DNA from: Verrucomicrobiaceae bacterium
GTDB taxonomy: Bacteria; Verrucomicrobiota; Verrucomicrobiia; Chthoniobacterales; JAATET01
Assembly: GCA_027488755.1 (NCBI GenBank)
Contig: JAIYAZ010000135.1
Coordinates: forward strand, 1 to 64,000
Length of the DNA: 64,000 nucleotides
Direction of reading: 5' to 3'
A model generated the notes under the pieces. That model had not been told where the DNA came from, did no database searches, and worked only from the letters and a program-made list of their open reading frames with translations. Below, one piece after another: positions 48,706 through 58,217 of the stretch (position 1 is the first letter of the stretch; every line of letters starts with the position of its first letter). Position numbers and translations under genes: made by a program.

Positions 48706-49613
48706 CGCGCGGCCTGGAGGTGGCGGCTCACGCGTTTCGCGAGGGCCGGAGCGTTGGCGGGGAGATCCTGATCCGCCGCGGTGCGGATGCCGTCGTCGGC
48801 AAACCACGCGGCCCGCAGGTGCAGGGCGCCCGCGGGCGTGACCGTGGCCAGGGCTCCGAGCGGGAGGTGGCAGCCGCCGCCGAGGCCGGCGAGGACGGCG
48901 CGTTCGGTGTCGACGCAGAGCGCGGTGGGGGCGTCGTGCAGGGCGGAGAGGGTTTCGCAGGCGGCGTCGGGGCGTTCGCGGCATTGGACGGCCACGGCTC
49001 CCTGGCCCGGAGCGGGCAGCATGAAATCGAGGGGTTGGACCGAAAACGGCGCGAGGCCGAGGGGGACGCCGGCGCGTTCGAGGCGGTGAAGCCCGGCGGC
49101 GGCGAGGACGATGGCGGAGAGGGCGGGGTCCTCGGCGAGTTTGCGGATGCGGGTGGGCACGTTGCCACGCAGCACGACGACGTCGAGGTCGGGGCGCTGC
49201 CAGAGCAGGAAGCGCTTGCGGCGGAGGCTGCTGGTGGCCACGCGGGCGCCGGGGGCGAGGGCGGCGATGCCGCCGGGGGACCGGGCGATGAGCATGTCGG
49301 CCGGGTTTTCGCGGGGAAGGACGGCTCCGATGGTGAGGCCGGCGGGCTGGACGGTGGGGAGGTCCTTGAGGCTGTGAACGGCGGCGTCGATCTCACCGCG
49401 GAGGAGGGCCAGTTCGAGTTCCTTGGTGAAGAGGCCCTTGTCGAGGCTGCCAGGGGCGCTGAGGTCGATGTCGAGGCGGGCATCGCCGGTGGTGCGGATG
49501 ATGCGTTCCTCGACGGTGAGGCCGGGGTGGGCGTCGCGGAGGCGGGCGGCGACGTGGCGGGTCTGGGCGAGGGCAAGGTCGCTGCCGCGGGTGCCGAGGA
49601 CGAGAGGCTTCAC
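48702..49613 (-). CDS. hemC: Hydroxymethylbilane synthase
   Basis: LVLGTRGSDLALAQTRHVAARL, GLFTKELELALLRGEIDAAVHSLKDLPT, APGQGAVAVQCR, GGGCHLPLGA. Confidence 0.97.
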   Translation of the reverse strand: MKPLVLGTRGSDLALAQTRHVAARLRDAHPGLTVEERIIRTTGDARLDIDLSAPGSLDKGLFTKELELALLRGEIDAAVHSLKDLPTVQPAGLTIGAVLPRENPADMLIARSPGGIAALAPGARVATSSLRRKRFLLWQRPDLDVVVLRGNVPTRIRKLAEDPALSAIVLAAAGLHRLERAGVPLGLAPFSVQPLDFMLPAPGQGAVAVQCRERPDAACETLSALHDAPTALCVDTERAVLAGLGGGCHLPLGALATVTPAGALHLRAAWFADDGIRTAADQDLPANAPALAKRVSRHLQAAR

Positions 49614-50662
49614 GTGGGAAGGGCGGGAGTAAGGACGGAAGCGGGCGCGGGGGTGGGGTGGTGGTGTCGCATCCAGCGCACAAAGTCGGCGACGTGGGTG
49701 TCGATGATGCGCTCGCAGTGGTCGATCTCGCGCTGGCGCACGGCGAGGGAGCGGCGGGCGATGTCCTGGAGGGAGTCGATGTCGTAGAGGTAGACGCCGT
49801 CGATGGCGTTGACGGTGGGCTCGACGTCGCGGGGCACGGCGAGGTCGATGATGAACAGCGGGCGGCCGGCGCGGTGGCGCATCATGGGTTCCAGTTGGGC
49901 GCGGGTGACGACGGGGTGCGGCGCGGCGGTGGAGCTGACGAGGATGTCCACGTCGGGGAATTCGTTCTGCCAGTGGTCGAAGTGGATGGCCATGCCGCCG
50001 ATCTCGCCGGCGAGGGCGGCGGCGCGGTCGAAGGTGCGGTTCGAAACGATGACGGTTTTGACGCCGCGGGAGACGAGGCTGCGGGCGGTGCGTTCGCTGG
50101 TGTCGCCGGCACCGAGGACCATGACGCGGCGGTTCGCGAGATCGCCGAAGATTTTGCCGGCGAGTTCCACGGCCACAGCCCCGACCGAGGTGGCGCCGCG
50201 GGTGATCTGGGTGTCGGAGCGCACGGCTTTGGCGACGCGGAAGGCGCGCTGGAAGAGCTTGTTGAGGGTGCGGGCGGTGGCTCCGGCGTCGGCGGCGGAG
50301 GCGTAGGCCTGCTTGACCTGGCCGAGGATTTCCGTTTCGCCGAGCACCATGGAATCGAGGCCGCTGGCGACGCGGAAGAGGTGGCGGACGCTGCGCGGGG
50401 TGTCGTGGTGGTAAAGCGGGGCGTCGATGCCGGCGCGGTCGCTGAGGTAGGTGCGGATGCCGTGGAGGGCGCGCTCGGGGCAGATGCTCGCGGCGTAGAA
50501 TTCCACGCGGTTGCAGGTCGAGACGACGACCGCCTCGGTGAGCCCGTCGATGGCGCGCACGCGACGGAGAACATCGGTGAGCTCGTGCGTGGCGACGGCC
50601 AGGCGTTCGCGCACGTTCACGGGCGCGATGTGGTGGTTGATGCCGGCGCAGAGGATGTTCAT
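49610..50662 (-). CDS. hemA: Glutamyl-tRNA reductase
   Basis: GINHHIAPVNVRERLA, VVVSTCNRVEFYA, GLDSMVLGETEILGQVKQAY, LGAGDTSERTA. Confidence 0.97.
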   Translation of the reverse strand: MNILCAGINHHIAPVNVRERLAVATHELTDVLRRVRAIDGLTEAVVVSTCNRVEFYAASICPERALHGIRTYLSDRAGIDAPLYHHDTPRSVRHLFRVASGLDSMVLGETEILGQVKQAYASAADAGATARTLNKLFQRAFRVAKAVRSDTQITRGATSVGAVAVELAGKIFGDLANRRVMVLGAGDTSERTARSLVSRGVKTVIVSNRTFDRAAALAGEIGGMAIHFDHWQNEFPDVDILVSSTAAPHPVVTRAQLEPMMRHRAGRPLFIIDLAVPRDVEPTVNAIDGVYLYDIDSLQDIARRSLAVRQREIDHCERIIDTHVADFVRWMRHHHPTPAPASVLTPALPT

Positions 50663-51435
50663 TTCGGCAGCTGGCTCACGCTGGGCAGTGTGATGAGCGC
50701 AAAGAGAAATACGGCCACGGAAGCCACCACGATGCGCCCCGCGGAGACGAGCCGAAGCCGGGCGAGAATCAGCAGGGTGCCGTAGAGGGCCCAGATAAAG
50801 AGGGAAGCGGCGGTTTTCCAGCCCCGCACGTCGATCCCGGCGAGCATGCCGGCCGTGAAGGCGAGCGTGAGGAGGAGGAAGCCGGTGACGATGAGACGGA
50901 AATTCACGCGACCAAGCTCGGTGATGGGCGGGAGGTTGAGGAGCAGCTCGGAGAGGCGCCGCGCCTTGAGCTGGCGTTCCTGCACGAGATACATGACGCC
51001 GGCGATGGCGGCGAGGCCGAAGGCGCCGTAGGCGATGATCGAGACGGCGGCGTGGAACTCGACCCAGGGATTGTGCGAGATGCGTTTCGAAGCGGCGTCG
51101 ATCGGCGCGAGGAGGGCAAAGAGAAGGAGCGTGAGCACGAGGGGCGAGGTGAACGCGCCCATGAGGGAGAGCCGGTAGGTCGGGCCGACGAGCAGGTAGA
51201 TGAGCACGGTGGCCCAGCTTAGGAAGACGAGGACCTCGAAGAGGTTCGTGATCGGGCAGGCGCCCACGATCTGCCCGCGCTGGTAGAGGAAGGCGCTGGA
51301 GAACGCGAAGCCCAGCGCCATGGTGAGGAGGTTGAAGCGGGCGGGGCGGAACGTGCCGGAGCCGAGGGCAAACAGGGTGTGCCCGAAGCTGAGAAGGTAA
51401 CAAAATGCGGCGGCGACGAGCCAGTAGCGCTCCAT
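50659..51435 (-). CDS. Cytochrome c assembly protein (CcsA/HemX-like)
   Basis: Multi-TM, NPWVEFHAAVSIIAYGAFGLAAIAGVMYLVQERQLK; ATGA overlap with hemA. Confidence 0.9.
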   Translation of the reverse strand: MERYWLVAAAFCYLLSFGHTLFALGSGTFRPARFNLLTMALGFAFSSAFLYQRGQIVGACPITNLFEVLVFLSWATVLIYLLVGPTYRLSLMGAFTSPLVLTLLLFALLAPIDAASKRISHNPWVEFHAAVSIIAYGAFGLAAIAGVMYLVQERQLKARRLSELLLNLPPITELGRVNFRLIVTGFLLLTLAFTAGMLAGIDVRGWKTAASLFIWALYGTLLILARLRLVSAGRIVVASVAVFLFALITLPSVSQLPK

Positions 51436-51513
51436 GCGATTGGGGCCGGTGGCGGCGGTTTGGGCCACCTGGCAGGTTGCAACCCTAGCGGAGCGGTGCA
51501 CGTTACTCAAACG

Positions 51514-52263
51514 ATGAATGCACCGCCCGCCGTGGCCTCCCAGCCGCTTCCCCGCAAGCCGGTGATCATGCACCAGCGGTGGCGTCGGCTGCTTTTTCTG
51601 CACTGGAGCTGGGATGCCGACGCGGTGCAGGCGACGTTGCCAGCGGGGTTGACGGTCGAGACGTGGGAGGGGCGGGCCTGGCTGGGGGTGGTGCCGTTCT
51701 CCATGGAGGGGGTGCGCCCGCGCTTTTGCCCCGAGGTGCCGGGTCTCTCGAATTTTCTGGAGCTGAATGTGCGGACCTACGTGCGGGACGGGCAGGGCCG
51801 GCCCGGCGTGTGGTTTTACTCGCTCGATTGCGCGCAACCGGTGGCGGTGTGGGCGGCACGGACGTTTTTCCGGCTGCCGTATTTTCACGCCACGATGCGG
51901 GAGGAGGTGCGGGCGGACCGGATCCGCTATGCGAGCCGGCGGCGCGGGGATGCGGAGGAGTCGCGCTTCGAGTATGCGCCGCAGGGCGAGGCGCGGCCGG
52001 CGCGGGCGGGGTCCCTCGAGGAGTTTCTGGTGGAGCGCTACCGATTGTTTGCCGCCGGGCACGAGGGCCTGCTGAGCGGGCAGGTCTGGCACGCGCCCTA
52101 CGAGATCCAATCCGCGGAGGTGCGGGAGTGGAGCATTGAGCCGCTCCGCGAGGCGGGGTTCGCGATGGAGAATCATCCCCCCGAGCACGTGGCCTACGCG
52201 CCGGGGGTGGATGTGCGGATTTACGGGCTCGAGGAGGCGGCCGGCTACCAGCCGAGCACGTAG
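51514..52263 (+). CDS. DUF2071 (YqjF-like) protein
   Basis: MHQRWRRLLFLHWSWDADAVQATLPAGLTVETWEGRAWLGVVPFSMEGVRP...FLELNVRTYVRDGQGRPGVWFYSLD. Confidence 0.88.
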   Translation: MNAPPAVASQPLPRKPVIMHQRWRRLLFLHWSWDADAVQATLPAGLTVETWEGRAWLGVVPFSMEGVRPRFCPEVPGLSNFLELNVRTYVRDGQGRPGVWFYSLDCAQPVAVWAARTFFRLPYFHATMREEVRADRIRYASRRRGDAEESRFEYAPQGEARPARAGSLEEFLVERYRLFAAGHEGLLSGQVWHAPYEIQSAEVREWSIEPLREAGFAMENHPPEHVAYAPGVDVRIYGLEEAAGYQPST

Positions 52264-53219
52264 CCGAAGATGAGCGGGGCGACGATGGAGGCGTCGGACT
52301 CGATCACGTATTTGGGCGTGTCGATGCCGAGTTTGCCCCAGGTGATTTTTTCGTTCGGCACGGCGCCGGAGTAGCTGCCGTAGCTCGTGGTGGAGTCGCT
52401 GATCTGGCAGAAGTAGCCCCAGAGCGGGACGTGGTCGCGCTGGAGGTCCTGGTGGAGCATGGGCACGACGCAGATCGGAAAGTCGCCCGCGATGCCGCCG
52501 GCGATCTGGAAAAAGCCGAGGGAGTGTTTGGCGGTGACGGTGGTGTAATACTCGGCGAGGGCCTGCATGTATTCGATGCCGGTGCGAACGGTGTGGACGT
52601 TTTTGACGTCGCCGCTGATGCAGTGGCCGCAATACATGTTGCCGAGGGTGGAGTCCTCCCAGCCGGGGACGAAGATGGGGAGGTTTTTTTCGCAGGCGGC
52701 GAGGAGCCAGCTGTTCTTCGGGTCGATCTGGAAGGAGTCCTTGAGCTTCCCGCTGCGGAGAATCTTATACATGAACTCGTGGGGGAAGTAGCGTTCGCCG
52801 GCCTGGTCGGCGGCCATCCATTCCTCGAGCACGACGGACTCGATGCGGCGCATGGCCTCCATTTCGGGGATGCACGTGTCGGTGACGCGGTTCATGTGCC
52901 GGTCGAGCAGGGCCTGTTCGTCGGCGGGGGTGAGGTCGCGGTAATTTGGCACGCGCTCGTAGTAGTCGTGCGCGACGAGGTTGAAGACGTCCTCCTCGAG
53001 GTTGGCGCCGGTGCAGGTGATGGCGTGGACCTTGTCCTGCCGGATCATTTCGGCGAGGGAGAGGCCGAGTTCCGCGGTGCTCATCGCGCCGGCGATGGTC
53101 ATGAACATGTGCCCGCCGGATTCGAGGTGTTGGCGGTAGCCGACGGCGGCGTCCTTGAGGGCGGCGGCGTTGAAGTGGCGGTAGTGGTGGTTGATGAAGT
53201 CGGTGATGGGCGTCGCCAT
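52245..53219 (-). CDS. Deoxyhypusine synthase family protein
   Basis: AGAMSTAELGLSLAEMIRQDKVHAITCTGANLEED; SYSGAVPNEKITWGKLG contains the position of the DHS catalytic lysine. Confidence 0.9.
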   Translation of the reverse strand: MATPITDFINHHYRHFNAAALKDAAVGYRQHLESGGHMFMTIAGAMSTAELGLSLAEMIRQDKVHAITCTGANLEEDVFNLVAHDYYERVPNYRDLTPADEQALLDRHMNRVTDTCIPEMEAMRRIESVVLEEWMAADQAGERYFPHEFMYKILRSGKLKDSFQIDPKNSWLLAACEKNLPIFVPGWEDSTLGNMYCGHCISGDVKNVHTVRTGIEYMQALAEYYTTVTAKHSLGFFQIAGGIAGDFPICVVPMLHQDLQRDHVPLWGYFCQISDSTTSYGSYSGAVPNEKITWGKLGIDTPKYVIESDASIVAPLIFGYVLGW

Positions 53220-53268
53220 GGGTGCGGAAGCTCGGAAGGGTTGCGGGGCGGGGAGGGACGGGAGGGAA

Positions 53269-53787
53269 CTAGTCCATCGAGAACGGACTGTAGAGCGACT
53301 CCTCGTAGCCGGAGTCATACCAGTCGTCCACTTCGGGCTCGTTGTAGGCGAAGGGAGCCTCGTCCTGGTATTCCGGGGTGTTGAAATACTGGTCCTTCTG
53401 CACGCGCTGGGTGCGGGCGTTGGCGGCGGTGGGGTTGTAGCCGTAGAAGCCCTGGGTCTCGCTGAGGTAGTTCAGCAGCTGCGGGGTGGCGCCGGCCTGG
53501 CGCAGCGCGCTGAGCTGGGAGTAGGTGAAGTCGTATTTTTTCTCCGTGCTCTGGAGGTAGCTCACGATGATCTGGGTGGGCACTTTCTTCTGCACGAGGT
53601 TCGTGATGTCGGCGTAATCGAGCACGCGGCCGTTGTAGATCTTCGTGTAGGTGGAGGAGCCGACGTTGTGGGCGGCGACGGCGGCGGTGAGTTGCGGGTC
53701 GACCTGGGGTCCGGAGGAGCAGGCGGGGAGCAGGGCGGCCGCCACGAGGGCCGGGAGCAAAGCGAGGGAGCGGGGCAGACGGAGCAT
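53269..53787 (-). CDS. Hypothetical lipoprotein
   Basis: Lipobox AALLPACSSG; DYADITNLVQKKVPTQIIVSYL. Confidence 0.7.
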   Translation of the reverse strand: MLRLPRSLALLPALVAAALLPACSSGPQVDPQLTAAVAAHNVGSSTYTKIYNGRVLDYADITNLVQKKVPTQIIVSYLQSTEKKYDFTYSQLSALRQAGATPQLLNYLSETQGFYGYNPTAANARTQRVQKDQYFNTPEYQDEAPFAYNEPEVDDWYDSGYEESLYSPFSMD

Positions 53788-53867
53788 GGGGCTGTCTTAT
53801 GCCACGGCGGGGGAGGGGGCAACAAAAGATCGTTGCGCCGCGCGCCGTGCAAAATACCTTCAGCCCC

Positions 53868-54662
53868 ATGAAGATCGCTTCCCTTGGTGCCGGCCGGATG
53901 GCCGCCGCCCTCGTGCGTGGTTTGGTGGATGCCGGGGTGGCGCGGGGCGCGGATGTGCGCGTGGCCGATCCCGTGCCCGCCGCGCGGGAGCGGCTTGCCG
54001 CCGAACTGGGCGTGCAGGCCTGTGCGGACAACGCCGCGGCCGTGACCGGTGCCGATGTCGTGCTGCTGTGCGTGAAGCCCGGGGACGTGCCTGCCGCGCT
54101 GGCTTCCGCGGGCGGCGCGCTGAACGGGACGCTGCTCATTTCGATTGTGGCCGGCCTGTCGCTGGCACGGCTCACGGCCCTCGCGCCGGGGGCGCGCATC
54201 GTGCGCGCAATGCCGAACACCCCCGCTCAGGTCGGGGCCGGAGCCACGGCCTACGCGGGGGGCGACACGGCCAGCGCCGAAGACCTCGCGCTGGCGGGCC
54301 GCATTCTGGGCGCGGTCGGACTTGCCTTTGCCACGCCGGAGAAATCCCTCGACGCCGTCACCGGGCTCAGCGGGAGCGGGCCGGCCTACGTGTTTCTCGT
54401 GATCGAGGCGCTCTCGGACGGCGGCGTGGCGGCGGGCCTGCCGCGTCCGCTCGCCACGCAGCTTGCGGTGCAAACCGTCCTCGGCGCCGCCCGGCTCGCG
54501 GCGGAATCGGGCGAACACCCCGCGCTCCTGCGCGAAGCGGTCACCAGCCCGGGTGGCACCACCGCGGCCGCGCTGGGCGTGCTCGAAAGTTCCGCCGTCC
54601 GCGCGGCGTTCATCGACGCGGTCGCCGCCGCCGCCGAACGCAGCCGCGAGCTCGGCCAATGA
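53868..54662 (+). CDS. proC: Pyrroline-5-carboxylate reductase
   Basis: GAGRMAAALVRGL, VRAMPNTPAQVGAG, GLSGSGPAYVFLVIEALSDGGVAAGLPR, SPGGTTAAAL. Confidence 0.96.
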   Translation: MKIASLGAGRMAAALVRGLVDAGVARGADVRVADPVPAARERLAAELGVQACADNAAAVTGADVVLLCVKPGDVPAALASAGGALNGTLLISIVAGLSLARLTALAPGARIVRAMPNTPAQVGAGATAYAGGDTASAEDLALAGRILGAVGLAFATPEKSLDAVTGLSGSGPAYVFLVIEALSDGGVAAGLPRPLATQLAVQTVLGAARLAAESGEHPALLREAVTSPGGTTAAALGVLESSAVRAAFIDAVAAAAERSRELGQ

Positions 54663-55324
54663 GGCGCCTGCTCCCCGTCCTGCTGGCGCTGGCCGGCGCC
54701 GTGCCCACCGCCGCCCGCGCGGAGGACGCGCCCGACCCGGCGACCTACGTGCCGATTGAGGCCCGCGCCGCCGCGGCCGACGGCAACACCGCCTTTGAAA
54801 AGGGCGACTACGAGGCCGCGCGCAAGGCCTACCGCCGCGTGCTCGATATCTCGCCCGACAACCTCGTTGGCCTCGTCAATCTCGGGCTCGTCGAGTTCCG
54901 CGCGAGCAACGCCGCCGAGGCCGAGAAGCTCCTCAAGCGCGCCGTGCAGATCCGCCTGGAAACCGGGGCCGCGTGGCTCACCCTCGGCATGCTCTGCTAC
55001 GAGCAGGGCCGGCTCGACGAGGCCCACGCCGCGCTGGCGCAGGCCGTGCTTTACGATCCCGGTAACGCCCGCACGCACAACTTCCTCGGCGTCACCCTCG
55101 GGCGGAAGGGCTGGCTCGACGGCGCCGAGGCCGAGCTTCGGCGCGCCGTCGAGATTGATCCGAGCGCCCGCGATTCGCACTACAACCTCGCCGTGATCTA
55201 CCTTCAGCGAAAGCCGCCCGCCATCGAGCTCGCCCGCCGGCACTACTTCCGCGCCGTTGAGCTCGGCGCCTCGCCCGACCCCGCCATCGAAAAGACCCTC
55301 CGCGAAAACGCCCCGAAACCGTGA
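54659..55324 (+). CDS. Secreted tetratricopeptide repeat protein
   Basis: Signal peptide and TPR units (GNTAFEKGDYEAARKAYRRVLDISPDN); ATGA overlap with proC. Confidence 0.88.
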   Translation: MRRLLPVLLALAGAVPTAARAEDAPDPATYVPIEARAAAADGNTAFEKGDYEAARKAYRRVLDISPDNLVGLVNLGLVEFRASNAAEAEKLLKRAVQIRLETGAAWLTLGMLCYEQGRLDEAHAALAQAVLYDPGNARTHNFLGVTLGRKGWLDGAEAELRRAVEIDPSARDSHYNLAVIYLQRKPPAIELARRHYFRAVELGASPDPAIEKTLRENAPKP

Positions 55325-56157
55325 CCCGCCTCCCGCGCATTCTCCTCCTTCTTGCCGTCCTGTTTGTTCCCGGGCTCGCGCCCGGCGCCCCGGCCGTGCC
55401 GCCGATCTTTGGCCGTTGCGCGATCCTCTTCGACGCCAACACCGGCGAAGTCCTCTACAAAAAGAACGACAACCTGCGCATCCCCATTGCCAGCACGCAA
55501 AAGCTCCTCACCGCCCTGCTCGTCGCCCGCGCGGGCAACCTCGAGGGCTTTCTCACCGTGCCGCCCGAGGCCCCGCTCGCCGAGCCGACCAAGCTCGGGC
55601 TCAAGGCCGGCGATCGCTACCCGCGCCTCACCCTGCTCACAGCCCTGCTGGTCAAAAGCGCGAACGACACGGCCGTCTCGCTCGCCGTGGACAACGCCGG
55701 CAGCGTGCCCGCCTTTGCCGCCCGAATGAACGCGGAGGCCCGCCGCCTTGGAGCCCGCAACTCGAATTTCGTCAACCCGAACGGCCTCCCCAACCCCGCG
55801 CAATACTCCACCGCCCGCGACCTCGCCTGCATCGCGCGCGCCGCCTACCGCAACCCCGTGATCCGCGACATCGTCGACCGCAAGACCTACCTTTTCCCCT
55901 ACGCGAACGGTCGCACGACGCTGCTCACCAACACCAACCGCGTCCTGCGCACCTACTCGTTCTGCAATGGCATGAAGACCGGCTACACCGACCTCGCCGG
56001 CCATTGCCTCGTTGCGAGCGGCTCCTACGGCGGGCGCGACATGATCGCCGTCGTGCTCAAGAGCAACAAGGCCCAGGTATGGGATGACTGCGCGAAACTG
56101 CTCGCCTACGGCCTCGGCATCGACCGGGAGCAGTTCCGCGTGAAGGACGGCGGGTAA
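55321..56157 (+). CDS. D-alanyl-D-alanine carboxypeptidase (S11)
   Basis: IASTQKLLTAL (SxxK), KSANDTA (SxN), GMKTGYT (KTG); GTG start overlapping upstream stop. Confidence 0.94.
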   Translation: MTRLPRILLLLAVLFVPGLAPGAPAVPPIFGRCAILFDANTGEVLYKKNDNLRIPIASTQKLLTALLVARAGNLEGFLTVPPEAPLAEPTKLGLKAGDRYPRLTLLTALLVKSANDTAVSLAVDNAGSVPAFAARMNAEARRLGARNSNFVNPNGLPNPAQYSTARDLACIARAAYRNPVIRDIVDRKTYLFPYANGRTTLLTNTNRVLRTYSFCNGMKTGYTDLAGHCLVASGSYGGRDMIAVVLKSNKAQVWDDCAKLLAYGLGIDREQFRVKDGG

Positions 56158-56159
56158 CC

Positions 56160-58199
56160 ATGTCGCGCCACTACACGCTTCACTCCGCCGCTTCGCCGGT
56201 CGGGCGCATTGACTATGCGGCCGAGCTCAACGCGCAGCAGCTTGCCGCCGTGCAGGCTGCGCCCGGGCCGGCGCTCGTGATCGCCGGGGCGGGCAGCGGG
56301 AAGACGCGCACGCTCACCTACCGCGTGGCCTGGCTGCTCGAGCAGGGCGTGGCCCCGGCGTCCATCCTGCTGCTGACCTTCACCAACAAGGCCGCGCGCG
56401 AGATGCTCGAACGCGTTGCCGCCGTGGTGCCGGGCGGGGCGGACGAAATCTGGGGCGGCACGTTCCACTCGATCGGCAACCGCATCCTGCGTCGGCACCC
56501 GGAGGCGGTCGGGTTTCGCCCGGGCTTTTCCATCATGGACCGCGAGGACCAGGAGGACATGATCGAGGCCGTCGTCGCCCGCGAAGGGCTGCGCACGCCG
56601 GACCGCCGTTTTCCCAAGGGCGGCGTGCTCGCCGAGATCTTCGGGCTCGCGATCAATTGCGGGCAGACCATCCCGGCCATCCTCGCGGAGCGCTACCCGT
56701 ATTTTCTGCCCGTCGAGGAGCAGATCCACCGCGTGGCGATGACCTACGAGGGCCGCAAAAAGGAGGCGAACTCGATGGACTTCGACGACCTCCTCGCGAA
56801 GACGCTTGAGCTTTTCACCACGAACGCGGAGATCGCCGCGCGCTACCAGCGGCAGTTTCAGCACGTCCTCGTCGACGAATACCAGGACACGAACCGCCTG
56901 CAGGCCGAGCTGGTCGAAGCCATCGCCGCGCAGCACGGAAACGTGATGGTCGTGGGCGACGACGCGCAGTCGATCTACTCGTGGCGCGGGGCGAACTTCG
57001 AAAACATCCTGCGCTTTCCCGAGCGCCACCCCGACGCGGAGGTGCACAAGATCGAGACGAACTACCGCAGCGTGCCCGAGGTGCTTGAGCTGGCGAACGC
57101 GGCGATTCTCGGCAACGAGCGGCAGTTCCCGAAGGCGCTGCGGGCCGTGCGGCCGGCGAGCGGGTTGAAGCCCGCGCTCGTGCCGCTGGCGACGAACAAC
57201 GCTCAGGCGGCCTTTGTCGCGCAGCGGATTCTTGAGCTCAACGAGGAGGGCGTGGACTTCCGCGAGATCGCCGTGCTCTACCGCGCGCACTACCAGTCGC
57301 TCGAGGTGCAGCTGGAATTCACGCGGCGCGGCATTCCCTTCGCGATCACGAGCGGCCTGCGCTTCTTCGAGCAGGCGCACATCAAGGACGTGGCCGCGTT
57401 CATGAAATTCTCGGTGAACCCGCGCGACGAGGTCGCCTTCAAGCGCATGGTCAAACTTCTGCCCGGCATCGGCGCGAAGTCGGCCGAAACGCTGTGGAGC
57501 CTGGCGGCCAGCGGAAAGACCGAGGATCTGCGCCGCGCCAAGGTGCCCGCCAAGGCGCAGAAGGCGTGGGATCAACTCGTGCACACCCTCGCCGAGCTGC
57601 GGCCGGGAGAGGCTGCGCTGCCGCCCGCGGCGATGATCGAGAGCGTGCTCTTCGCGGTTTACGACGACTACATGCGCACGAAGTTTCCGAACTACGACGC
57701 GCGCCGCGAGGACCTCAACACACTCCAGAATTACGCGAAGCAGTTTGCCTCCACCGAGGAATTCCTCGCCCAGCTTGCGCTGCTCGGCGCGGTGGAAACC
57801 GGCGACGCGCTCGCCGCGGGCCGCGACGACGACGACAAGGTCACGCTCTCGAGTGTCCATCAGGCCAAGGGGCTTGAGTGGCGCGCGGTGTTTGTCGTGT
57901 GGCTGGCCGACGGCATGTTCCCCACCTCGCGCTCGCTTGAGCGGGACGAGGACGTCGAGGAGGAGCGGCGGCTGTTCTACGTGGCGGTCACCCGCTGCAA
58001 GGACGAGCTTTACCTCACCTATCCCGAACTGCGGCTCAACGCGGGCTACGGCGAGGCCTTCCAGCGGCCGTCGCGGTTTTTGAACGAGCTGCCCGAGGAG
58101 CTTTACGAGGCGTGGGAGGTGAGCGCGGGGCCGACGGAGTATTCGCCGCGCCCCGGGGGTTCCCCGCGCATCGAGGGCCAGGCCGACGAGCCGTGGTGA
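56160..58199 (+). CDS. UvrD/Rep/PcrA family ATP-dependent DNA helicase
   Basis: LVIAGAGSGKTRTLTYRVAWLL, LTFTNKAAREM, HVLVDEYQDTN, VVGDDAQSIYSWRGA, SVHQAKGLEWRAVFV. Confidence 0.96.
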   Translation: MSRHYTLHSAASPVGRIDYAAELNAQQLAAVQAAPGPALVIAGAGSGKTRTLTYRVAWLLEQGVAPASILLLTFTNKAAREMLERVAAVVPGGADEIWGGTFHSIGNRILRRHPEAVGFRPGFSIMDREDQEDMIEAVVAREGLRTPDRRFPKGGVLAEIFGLAINCGQTIPAILAERYPYFLPVEEQIHRVAMTYEGRKKEANSMDFDDLLAKTLELFTTNAEIAARYQRQFQHVLVDEYQDTNRLQAELVEAIAAQHGNVMVVGDDAQSIYSWRGANFENILRFPERHPDAEVHKIETNYRSVPEVLELANAAILGNERQFPKALRAVRPASGLKPALVPLATNNAQAAFVAQRILELNEEGVDFREIAVLYRAHYQSLEVQLEFTRRGIPFAITSGLRFFEQAHIKDVAAFMKFSVNPRDEVAFKRMVKLLPGIGAKSAETLWSLAASGKTEDLRRAKVPAKAQKAWDQLVHTLAELRPGEAALPPAAMIESVLFAVYDDYMRTKFPNYDARREDLNTLQNYAKQFASTEEFLAQLALLGAVETGDALAAGRDDDDKVTLSSVHQAKGLEWRAVFVVWLADGMFPTSRSLERDEDVEEERRLFYVAVTRCKDELYLTYPELRLNAGYGEAFQRPSRFLNELPEELYEAWEVSAGPTEYSPRPGGSPRIEGQADEPW

Positions 58200-58217
58200 G
58201 CGGCCGTCGCGTGCGGG

